Below, in pieces: positions 9,201 to 16,358 of a DNA stretch of 64,000 nt; position 1 is the stretch's first letter; every line of letters begins with the position of its first letter. The stretch covers positions 372,001 to 436,000 of the forward strand of contig NZ_JANZNR010000003.1 of the NCBI RefSeq assembly GCF_025153525.1, written 5' to 3'. The notes under the pieces were generated by a model. It was not told the origin of the DNA, ran no database searches, and worked only from the letters and a program-made list of their open reading frames with translations. The DNA comes from Psychroserpens sp. SPM9 (GTDB lineage: Bacteria > Bacteroidota > Bacteroidia > Flavobacteriales > Flavobacteriaceae). The position numbers and the translations under genes were made by a program.

Positions 9201-10748
9201 ACGCTGCCTTACGGTAATGATGGTGATTTTAGTGGATTAACTTTTACGTCTACAGGAAATAGGATTTCTGTTGTATTAAATTCTGACGAATCTTTAAGTT
9301 GTGATGTAGGAAGTAATTGTTGTACCGAACCCTTTGATTTTGATGTCTATTGTGCTACTTCTATAGGGACCTTAGATGTTAATGCCTTTGTCGACACGAA
9401 TGCGAATTCTATTTTTGATGCTAACGAGATTAACTTTTCTAATGGCTATTTTACCTATGAAGTTAATGGTGATGGTATTGTAAATACAGTGAATTCTTCA
9501 ACGGGAAACTTTCAGATTATTACTTCTGAAACAGATACTTATGAGATTAGCTTTAACCTCTATGAAGAATCTGCTGGCTGTTATGATGTTACCTCAAGTA
9601 CATTCAGCAACATCAATGTATCTAATGGAAGTACACTCACAGTAGATTTCCCTGTAGTTGAGCAACAAAACTGTGAAGATTTAGCCGTGTATTTAATTAA
9701 TGGTTGGATTCCTCCAAGACCTGGTTTTACGCATGAAAACACACTTGTTCTTGAAAATTTAGGGTTTTCAACGATTGCATCAGGTACCGTCGAATTCACT
9801 CATGATCCACTTTTGGTTTTCGAAAACGTAACCAACGTTAATCCTAATTATACCATAACAATCACAGCCACCGGATTTACAGTAGATTTTGTTAATATGC
9901 AGCCTGGAGCTGTTGAAACACTCTACATTTCATTAAGTTGTCCTGTCGCTGTCGAACTCGGAGACATTGTTACAAACACAGCAAGCTATACAACAGATGG
10001 TAACGATTTAGTTCCGGTAAATAATGATACTACCTTATCCGAAATTGTTGTTGGCTCATGGGATCCTAATGATAAAATGGAAGCACACGGACCACGAATT
10101 GTCTATGATGATTTTGTGGTATCTGATGAATATTTGTACTATACGATTCGTTTCCAAAACTTAGGAACGTTTCCTGCTACTTATGTGCGTATTGAAGATA
10201 TGCTCAACGAACAATTAGATGAAACAACTTTCCAGATGTTGCGTGCTAGCCACGATTATGTAGTCACGAGAACCGATTCGAGTTTAGAATGGTTTTTTGA
10301 CAATATTAATTTACCTGCCGAACAGGATGATGCTGAGGGTAGCCATGGATTTGTCTATTTTAAAATTAAGCCTAAAGCAGGTTATGCAATAGATGATATT
10401 ATTCCAAATACGGCTGCGATTTTCTTTGATTTTAATACACCTGTTATTACCAATAGATTTGACAGCCAATTTGTAGCCGAAAGTTTATCGGTTTCCGATT
10501 TAGATTTAAATACTTTTGAATTATTTCCAAATCCGACAAATGCTCTGGTGACTATCAGACTCCATGCTAATAGTTACGGAAAGCTAAGTGTTCACCTCAC
10601 AGACATTCAAGGCAAACAAATATTAGAAACCCAAATTTCTAACGCAAATCAGATGACTATGGATGTATCAGATTTACAAAGCGGATTATACTTTGTGACA
10701 TTGAGCACCAAAGGTCAAACTGTAGTTAAAAAACTGATTATAGAATAG
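6282..10748 (+). CDS. Giant multidomain secreted protein with T9SS C-terminal sorting domain
   Basis: A 1488-residue surface or secreted protein. It has a signal peptide (about 1-19), then a CUB-like N-terminal domain (about 20-137). Five related modules of roughly 90 residues follow (starting near 144, 237, 337, 436 and 604), each with a Cys near the start, an 'FDL' strand and a 'P-A/Y-Y...VYVRV' ending. Between them is an Ig/PKD-like segment (about 529-600). Two more CUB-like domains start near 698 and 914, with an Fn3-like segment near 813. A conserved block follows (GSWDPNDKMEAHG near 1260), and the last 75 residues are a Por-type sorting domain (ELFPNPTN ... LQSGLYFV ... KKLIIE). Many acidic DxDxDG-like stretches suggest calcium binding. 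A terminator follows. The biological role (adhesion or polymer binding) is inference. Confidence 0.88.
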   Translation: MKKFLLLSCLTFSLFCSSQTVINMQNGNFAACEATFADSGQNSAYGNNENFTMTICPEIEGSFIRLNFNGFLTEFGEDVLTIYNGDSTDAPIHGVYSGGNSPVLVNAYNPSGCLTFNFVSNGDETFIGWNADITCVPTFIMNQPTDYELCGFNNETVANFDLESKTPEILGNLNPNDYTVTYFLDNTSAESNENPLASPFVNFTNPQTIYARVTENATGNYNIAFFSLIVNGVDVEGVQIETFSCGDGNEAGISTFDLTQFDEELANGNPNLSVFYFLNYEDAINNTNVITNPEAYTNTVPYEETIIPRIVDNTTGCFFVSGNTALHLYVDEIAELNPPTPLEVCDDDSDGIASFNLDSKTDEILGGNQNPSLIVTYHETLVDAENGINPIASPYTNIVQSFQTVFVRVESNFGNCIQTTTLDLIVTTDCLAVLPATITFCTDDPNFVGVFDLTSQNTQIVNGQDVSGYDFTYYLSETNAISQNNPIANPTAYQSNIDTLVIYVRVVDLATDNSAITTLTIDGNLNPLIAYNGPTTICDGQEVVLTPFVSGGSGQYNYLWSTGSTEPDLIVFNGGTYTVDVIDAFTNCTSSLTIEVTEGSIQTITDPENISSCEAISEFDLTIVIPEIEVQLNGQAANITFYNLLNDAYNDVNQITNPTAYQINGFIETIYVRVENQDNGCFTVVDFSISSENCPIEVSCGETPVNTSFCYVNNEATQYTYESSDSSPLQVTFNAGQVEVGYDALLVLDSDGTNLNPVETQYGNNGDLTGLSFTSSGNSITILVTSDDSISCNNQNYTPIDFDVICLDTDAVPSCNAVLESPTNSEIDVVEHTDLVWAAASGIVNGYKVSVGITSGGTEILDHLDVGNVLTHDLGILDYQVTYFVTITPYNDNGDAEDCIEESFTIRANPNQVVDCGDGPINTMYCYANDDTSEFNFESSNGQALTLVFNSGTTEVNYDEVSILDSDGTVLNPTLPYGNDGDFSGLTFTSTGNRISVVLNSDESLSCDVGSNCCTEPFDFDVYCATSIGTLDVNAFVDTNANSIFDANEINFSNGYFTYEVNGDGIVNTVNSSTGNFQIITSETDTYEISFNLYEESAGCYDVTSSTFSNINVSNGSTLTVDFPVVEQQNCEDLAVYLINGWIPPRPGFTHENTLVLENLGFSTIASGTVEFTHDPLLVFENVTNVNPNYTITITATGFTVDFVNMQPGAVETLYISLSCPVAVELGDIVTNTASYTTDGNDLVPVNNDTTLSEIVVGSWDPNDKMEAHGPRIVYDDFVVSDEYLYYTIRFQNLGTFPATYVRIEDMLNEQLDETTFQMLRASHDYVVTRTDSSLEWFFDNINLPAEQDDAEGSHGFVYFKIKPKAGYAIDDIIPNTAAIFFDFNTPVITNRFDSQFVAESLSVSDLDLNTFELFPNPTNALVTIRLHANSYGKLSVHLTDIQGKQILETQISNANQMTMDVSDLQSGLYFVTLSTKGQTVVKKLIIE

Positions 10749-10774
10749 GTCCAAATCGAAATATTTAGTTGAAG

Positions 10775-10802
10775 AACCTCAGTGTATGCTGAGGTTTTTT
10801 TT
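10775..10802 (+). terminator. Rho-independent terminator after the first T9SS gene
   Basis: Inverted repeat AACCTCAG (10775-10782) / CTGAGGTT (10789-10796) with a 6-base loop and a run of T to 10802, about 25 bases after the stop codon. It separates the two tandem paralogues into independent transcripts. Confidence 0.9.
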
Positions 10803-10862
10803 ATTCTGAAAAGATTGCTAGACTTAGGGATTTTCGAATTCAATCCTAAATAATAAATTTCT

Positions 10863-10870
10863 TACATTTG
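10863..10870 (+). promoter_or_regulatory. -7 promoter element for the second T9SS gene
   Basis: TACATTTG matches the Bacteroidota -7 consensus exactly and lies 16 bases upstream of the ATG at 10887, downstream of the terminator of the preceding gene. No clear TTTG is found at the -33 spacing. Confidence 0.5.
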
Positions 10871-10886
10871 TTAGAAACCAACCATT

Positions 10887-13800
10887 ATGAAACATAAACT
10901 ACTCGTCCTTTTCTTTTTCGGATTATTACTTATGCAAGCACAAACACCTGTAGATTGTGCTTCTGGGTTTATTAGCGACACCTATTGCTATGGCGATGAC
11001 GAATCAACAGAATTCATTTATACAAGTACAGATGGTTCGCCATTACAGCTTACCTTTAATACTGGAGAAATAGAAGGCGAGCCTTATGACTATTTAATTG
11101 TAAGAGACACTGATGGTACTCAACTGTACAATGGTGAAGGAAATAATGGTGTGTTAAACGGACTGGTTTTTGAATCAACAGGTGATACGATTTCTTTTCA
11201 AATTATTTCAGATGGCTCAATTAGTTGTACCTCAGGTGATTTTCCAGATGAGATCGGGTTTACAGTAGCGTGTTTAACTTCATGCGCTAGTCCGCAAGCC
11301 AATTTCACAGTCATAAACGATTGTGATAATGGCGACCAGTTTTTAATCGATGTTGAGGTTAATAGCCTTGGCGATGCAAGTTCGGTGACTTTGTCAAATA
11401 ATATTGATGCGACAACTGTAGCAATTTCATCAATTGGAACATATCAAATAGGACCATTTCCTTTTGCCGTCGAAGTGGTTGCTACACTTCAAAGTGATCA
11501 AGACGGAAATTGCTTTGCTCTTAGCGACTCTATCGAAGTAGTAACCTGTCCGCCAGATAATAATGCTCCATGTTATGCTACAGATATTACAGGCTTCCAA
11601 GAAGGCTGTGATTTATTTACGTCTGCGACGATGTATGGCTCTACAAATTCTAATGTGGTTTTACCCGATTGTATAAATCAAGTCTATGGCGATGTATGGT
11701 ATCAATTTACTGCATTTAACGAGTCCTTATATGTCTCTCTTCTAAATTATGGGGATGGGATTTACCGATTTAACCAAACCATATATGAAGGGACTTGTGA
11801 TAATCTAACCGAAATAGCATGTGAAACAAATCCGCAGGTATACTTATCAAATTTGACGATTGGAAACACCTATTTTATAAGAGTTTATTACACTGTTAAT
11901 TGGTCTGAAACGTCAACCTTTGATATTTGTATTGATAGTGCGCCATCAAATACGGTTTGTGATGCTGCTGTTCCTTTTTGTTCAGGTGATGGTGTACTCA
12001 CGACTCAAAATGTAGTAGGTGTAGATGGAATGAACGGTGTAGCATGTTTGGATTCTGCACCAAACCCTAGCTGGAGTATTATTAAAATTGATGAACCAGG
12101 ACTGATTGAAGTCGAAATAGCTCAAGGCAATGATAGTTTTGATATGGATGTCGATTTCGTATTATGGGGACCTTTCGAATCGGCAGAAGAAGGCTGTTCG
12201 CTTTTTGATATAGGTTGTCCAACTCCAGGAGATTGCCCCAATAACACTATAGATCAAGGGTTTTATCCTTCAGGAAATATCATTGATTGTAGCTACTCTC
12301 CAAATTCAATAGAAAATTTCACCATAGCCAATGCTCAAGAAGGTGAAATCTATTTACTTCTAGTCACAAACTTTTCGGGTTTTGAAGGCAACATTACGAT
12401 AACACAAACCAATCTTGGAGATAATGATGCCGGCAGTATCTCATCAAACTATGAGGTAGATTTAGGAGAAGATTTGATTGTTTGTGATACCGAAAATTCG
12501 GTGCTTTTAGAAGCTGTTGTTGATTATGCCGATACTTATGATTGGTATAGAGACGGATTTATTATAGCTTCAGGTGGAGAGCGTACGTTTGTAGCAACAC
12601 AATCTGGCGTGTACAGTGTGATTACCTATAATGAAAATTGCGACTCTGTGTCCATAGATGATGTTTTAGTTTCTTTTGTAACGTGTGAGAATTTGGGGCT
12701 TATTGAAGTTTCAGCGTTTTACGATGTTAACGAAAACGGGATTAAAGATGCTAATGAAATTAACTTTACAAATGGATATTTTACTTACGAACTTAATGAT
12801 GACACTGTGCTAAATTCAGTAAGTTCATCGACTGGAAACTTTACAATTATTTCAGATGAGGATACCAATACCTACGACATCAATTACTATTTGTATTCAG
12901 AATATGACGACTGCTACACAATTACGTCCAGTATGTTTGAAGATGTTTCAGTATTAATTGGTGAAACGATGACAGTAGAATTTCCTATTGTAAATCAGCA
13001 GCAATGTGAAGATATTGGCGTGCTTTTAATTAATTCAGAATCACCAAGACCTGGATTTGTACATACCAATTATTTAGTCATTAGCAATTTAGGGCAAACG
13101 TCAACTTCTGGAACTGTAGACTTCGTTTTAGACCCGAATTTGACAATAGAGTCTGTGAATACCAATCCTAATTACACTATTAATGTATCGGCAACTGGCT
13201 TTACTTTAGATTTTACCAACTTACCAATAGGTGAAAGTTATACGGCTACCATTGCCTTATTAACGCCAGCTAATGTTGAATTGGGAGAATTAGTAACCAA
13301 TACTGCAACCTATACAACCACAGTTAATGATGCTGTAAATGATAATAATTCATCGTCAATTACTGAAGAAGTTATAGGCTCCTATGACCCTAACGATAAA
13401 ATGGAATCCCACGGAAGATCTATAGATTATAACAGTTTTATAAGTTCTGATGAATTCTTGTATTACACCATCAGATTTCAAAATATAGGAACTGCTGAAG
13501 CTATTAATATAAGAATAGAAGACCTTATTGATACACAACTCGATGAGACCACATTTCAAATGCTGCGTTCGAGTCACGATTATATAGTTACCAGAACCGA
13601 AAATAACTTAGAGTGGTATTTTGAGGGTATTAATTTACCTGCAGAACAGAATGATGCCGAAGGTAGTCAAGGATTTGTATACTTTAAGATAAAACCGAAG
13701 GCAGGCTACGCCATTGGAGATGTCATTACAAATACTGCATCTATCTTTTTTGATTTTAATGCAGCAATAGTCACTAATACATTTGAAAGTGAGTTTGTTG

Positions 13801-14072
13801 AAGAAAACCTTTCGGTTTCTGAATCTAGTGTTCGTTTATTTGATATGTTTCCAAATCCTGCAAATGATAAAGTGACGATTCAGCTGAATGCTTCCAATTT
13901 TGAAACGGCTATTATTCATGTGACCGACATACAAGGAAAGCGTATTATAGAAACGCAAAGCTCTGAAGCAAATTTAATCGATCTTGATGTATCAGATTTA
14001 CAAAACGGACTGTACTTTGTGCGTGTAAAATCGGAAGGAAAAACTGCTGTCAAAAAACTGATAATAGAATAG
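10887..14072 (+). CDS. Secreted CUB-like protein with T9SS C-terminal sorting domain (paralogue of upstream gene)
   Basis: A 1061-residue secreted protein with a signal peptide (about 1-19). An N-terminal CUB-like domain (about 20-125) resembles the second and third CUB-like domains of the upstream protein. A Cys-rich region starts near 227 (APCYATDITGFQEGCD ... GDVWYQFTA). From about residue 605 to the end it aligns domain for domain with the upstream protein: 'DANEINF.NGYFTYE', 'PRPGF.H', 'GS.DPNDKME.HG', 'QLDETTFQMLR.SHDY' and the T9SS tail ending KKLIIE. The C-terminal 450 residues therefore form a shared cell-surface module, while the N-terminal halves differ. It is probably exported and anchored by the type IX system. 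Confidence 0.87.
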   Translation: MKHKLLVLFFFGLLLMQAQTPVDCASGFISDTYCYGDDESTEFIYTSTDGSPLQLTFNTGEIEGEPYDYLIVRDTDGTQLYNGEGNNGVLNGLVFESTGDTISFQIISDGSISCTSGDFPDEIGFTVACLTSCASPQANFTVINDCDNGDQFLIDVEVNSLGDASSVTLSNNIDATTVAISSIGTYQIGPFPFAVEVVATLQSDQDGNCFALSDSIEVVTCPPDNNAPCYATDITGFQEGCDLFTSATMYGSTNSNVVLPDCINQVYGDVWYQFTAFNESLYVSLLNYGDGIYRFNQTIYEGTCDNLTEIACETNPQVYLSNLTIGNTYFIRVYYTVNWSETSTFDICIDSAPSNTVCDAAVPFCSGDGVLTTQNVVGVDGMNGVACLDSAPNPSWSIIKIDEPGLIEVEIAQGNDSFDMDVDFVLWGPFESAEEGCSLFDIGCPTPGDCPNNTIDQGFYPSGNIIDCSYSPNSIENFTIANAQEGEIYLLLVTNFSGFEGNITITQTNLGDNDAGSISSNYEVDLGEDLIVCDTENSVLLEAVVDYADTYDWYRDGFIIASGGERTFVATQSGVYSVITYNENCDSVSIDDVLVSFVTCENLGLIEVSAFYDVNENGIKDANEINFTNGYFTYELNDDTVLNSVSSSTGNFTIISDEDTNTYDINYYLYSEYDDCYTITSSMFEDVSVLIGETMTVEFPIVNQQQCEDIGVLLINSESPRPGFVHTNYLVISNLGQTSTSGTVDFVLDPNLTIESVNTNPNYTINVSATGFTLDFTNLPIGESYTATIALLTPANVELGELVTNTATYTTTVNDAVNDNNSSSITEEVIGSYDPNDKMESHGRSIDYNSFISSDEFLYYTIRFQNIGTAEAINIRIEDLIDTQLDETTFQMLRSSHDYIVTRTENNLEWYFEGINLPAEQNDAEGSQGFVYFKIKPKAGYAIGDVITNTASIFFDFNAAIVTNTFESEFVEENLSVSESSVRLFDMFPNPANDKVTIQLNASNFETAIIHVTDIQGKRIIETQSSEANLIDLDVSDLQNGLYFVRVKSEGKTAVKKLIIE

Positions 14073-14162
14073 GCAATTTTATGAAATAACATAGAGTTTC
14101 AGAATTTTGTAAGCTATATATCTATTAGTCGTCTAAGCCAAATATGCATTAAAAACTGTGAC

Positions 14163-14966
14163 ATGAAAACTAAAATTTTAACCTTATTAACCTTAATTAT
14201 TTTATCATCTTGTAAAGATGAAAAAACGACTCAAACTGTAGATTCAATCGACTATTCAGTAGAAGATTTGGATGTCACAACGAGTCTTTACCCAGACCAT
14301 ATATCCAACGTTTTTGAAGCTCATGGTGGTTTAGACGCATGGCAAAAAATGAAGACATTAAAGTTTACGATGACCAAAGAATCTGGGAAAGAAATTACCA
14401 CAACAGATTTGCACAATCGCTATTCAGTTATCGAAATGCCAAAGCATACATTAGGCTTTGATGGCGAGAATGTATGGTTAAGAAGCGACGCAGGCGAGAC
14501 ATACGAAGGTAAACCTAGATTCTATTATAACTTGATGTTCTATTTTTATGCTATGCCTTTTGTATTAGCAGATGATGGTATTATTTATGAAGATATCGAA
14601 CCTTTGGTATTTGAAGGGAAATCATATCCAGGAATTAAAATCTCTTACGAAAGTGGTGTGGGAGAATCACCAGATGATGAATATCTTTTGTACTATGATT
14701 CTGATAAAAATCAAATGGCTTGGTTAGGTTATACGGTTACTTATTTCAGTAAGGAAAAAAGTAAAACATATAGCTTTATTAACTATTCAAACTGGCAGAA
14801 CGTCAACGGATTAATACTTCCTAGGCAATTAACCTGGTATCATACTAAAAATAACAAACCGACAACAATACGTAATGAGGTAGAATTCACCGATATAGTC
14901 TTAACAGAGAGTAGGAAAGAAGCTTCAGCATACGCGAAACCTGAAAATGCAGAATATATCAAATAG
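14163..14966 (+). CDS. Lipoprotein of a Bacteroidota DUF family (DUF6503-like)
   Basis: A 267-residue predicted lipoprotein with a short signal peptide and lipobox LSSC (Cys near residue 17). The mature protein contains 'VFEAHGGLDAWQKMKTLKF', a pattern I associate with DUF6503-type proteins in flavobacteria that share the LolA-like antiparallel beta fold; the family assignment is from memory and tentative. No catalytic motif is visible. It lies 90 bases after the second T9SS gene and ends in a strong bidirectional terminator. Its function is unknown; lipid or lipoprotein handling is one possibility. Confidence 0.75.
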   Translation: MKTKILTLLTLIILSSCKDEKTTQTVDSIDYSVEDLDVTTSLYPDHISNVFEAHGGLDAWQKMKTLKFTMTKESGKEITTTDLHNRYSVIEMPKHTLGFDGENVWLRSDAGETYEGKPRFYYNLMFYFYAMPFVLADDGIIYEDIEPLVFEGKSYPGIKISYESGVGESPDDEYLLYYDSDKNQMAWLGYTVTYFSKEKSKTYSFINYSNWQNVNGLILPRQLTWYHTKNNKPTTIRNEVEFTDIVLTESRKEASAYAKPENAEYIK

Positions 14967-14980
14967 GAGTTTCCATTAGA

Positions 14981-15020
14981 TAAAAAAAGACCTGTTATAA
15001 ATTTAACAGGTCTTTTTTTA
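14981..15020. terminator. Bidirectional rho-independent terminator
   Basis: A perfect 17-base inverted repeat (14981-14997 and 15004-15020) around a 6-base loop, with A-run and T-run flanks. It lies between convergent genes (the lipoprotein on plus, the amidohydrolase on minus) and can stop transcription in both directions. Confidence 0.92.
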
Positions 15021-15037
15021 TGGCATTAAAATGTATT

Positions 15038-16348
15038 TTAATCGGGTGAGCTTAATTTTTCAGAATACCGTCGCCATAATTCGGTTTGATGTGTTTCTAA
15101 ACTCAGTTCACGACCATCAATAAATGCATGTGTAATGATGTTGGTCCGCATATCAAGCGCATCACCTTCACTAATAAATAAAGTAGCGCTTTTACCAACT
15201 TCTAATGAGCCGTAATCGTTATCAATACCCAAAATCTTAGCAGGATTTAATGTGATGAGCTGTAAGGCTTGCTCTTTTGTTAATCCGTGAGCTACTGTCG
15301 TTCCTGCATAAAATGGAAGGTTACGTGAATTCATTCGCTCCATTTGTCCGCTGGTTTCCAAAGCCACAATAATCCCTTTATCGGTTAGGAGTTTTGCTAA
15401 TTTAAAAGGCATATCATAATCGTCATCGGTTTGATTCGGTCTGGAATGTATACGCTGTAACAGTACAGCAATATTATTCTTCTTTAGTAAATCGGTAACT
15501 TTATGTGCTTCATAACCACCAACCACAACGGTTGATTTGACACCGTGTTCGTTTACAAAATTAACAGCATCTGTAATTCCTTTTTCATCGTCTACATTAA
15601 TATATAAGGTTTTAGAGCCATCAAACAAGCCATTTGTTGCTTCATAAGGTAAATGTTTCGAAGATTTATCACCAGCCATATAGGTTTTTGTAGCCTTGAA
15701 AAAATCGGCTATTTCAGAAACTTGCTCATCGTAATTTTTATTGATTTTCATACCAGGATCTTCACCTAACCACCAACGACCTCTTGAAAAACTATTAGGC
15801 CAGTTCATGTGTATACCATCATCTTCTTTAATGGCGGCATCTTCCCAGTTCCAAGCATCAAATTGAACAACAGATGAGGTTCCTGAAATACGACCACCAC
15901 GAGGTGTAATTTGACCTAGTAGAACACCATTAGGTCGCATGGATTCTACAATTTTAGACTCGGCGTTATAGGCGATTAAACTTCTAATATGTGGATTCCA
16001 ACTTCCTAATTCGGAATCGTCATCTGTGGCTCTAACAGAACCAATTTCAACTAACCCTAAGGTAGAATTTGGGACAATAAATCCCGGATAAACATGCTTT
16101 CCTTTGGCATCTATAACGGTCATTTTTGAAATATCTACTTTTACAGTAGTACCATCAAGAACTTGAGTTAGCACACCATCTTGAAAAATAATCAAACTAT
16201 TGGTAATGACCTTCCCATTACCAATGTGTGCAGTCGCTCCAGTAATAGCAATAGCTTTACTTTGCTTAGCAGCAGGCGTTTGTTGCGCAAATCCTATTGA
16301 AAAACAAAGAAGTGCGACAAGAATTAATTTTATATTTAATAGTTTCAT
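15038..16348 (-). CDS. Secreted amidohydrolase-fold protein lacking the usual metal motif
   Basis: A 436-residue protein with a cleavable signal peptide (MKLLNIKLILVALLCFSIGFAQ). It has the beta-sandwich and barrel layout of the amidohydrolase superfamily, and the C-terminal signature 'LITLNPAKILGIDNDYGSLEVGKSATLFI' is clear. The HxH metal pair that normally follows 'GxxxPGFID' is absent: the equivalent segment reads YPGFIVPNSTLGLVEIG. It may be a pseudoenzyme or a partner subunit of the larger neighbour. I start at ATG 16346-16348, 10 bases after the upstream stop; an ATG at 16372 would lie inside the upstream gene. Confidence 0.85.
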   Translation of the reverse strand: MKLLNIKLILVALLCFSIGFAQQTPAAKQSKAIAITGATAHIGNGKVITNSLIIFQDGVLTQVLDGTTVKVDISKMTVIDAKGKHVYPGFIVPNSTLGLVEIGSVRATDDDSELGSWNPHIRSLIAYNAESKIVESMRPNGVLLGQITPRGGRISGTSSVVQFDAWNWEDAAIKEDDGIHMNWPNSFSRGRWWLGEDPGMKINKNYDEQVSEIADFFKATKTYMAGDKSSKHLPYEATNGLFDGSKTLYINVDDEKGITDAVNFVNEHGVKSTVVVGGYEAHKVTDLLKKNNIAVLLQRIHSRPNQTDDDYDMPFKLAKLLTDKGIIVALETSGQMERMNSRNLPFYAGTTVAHGLTKEQALQLITLNPAKILGIDNDYGSLEVGKSATLFISEGDALDMRTNIITHAFIDGRELSLETHQTELWRRYSEKLSSPD

Positions 16349-16358
16349 AATTGCTGGT

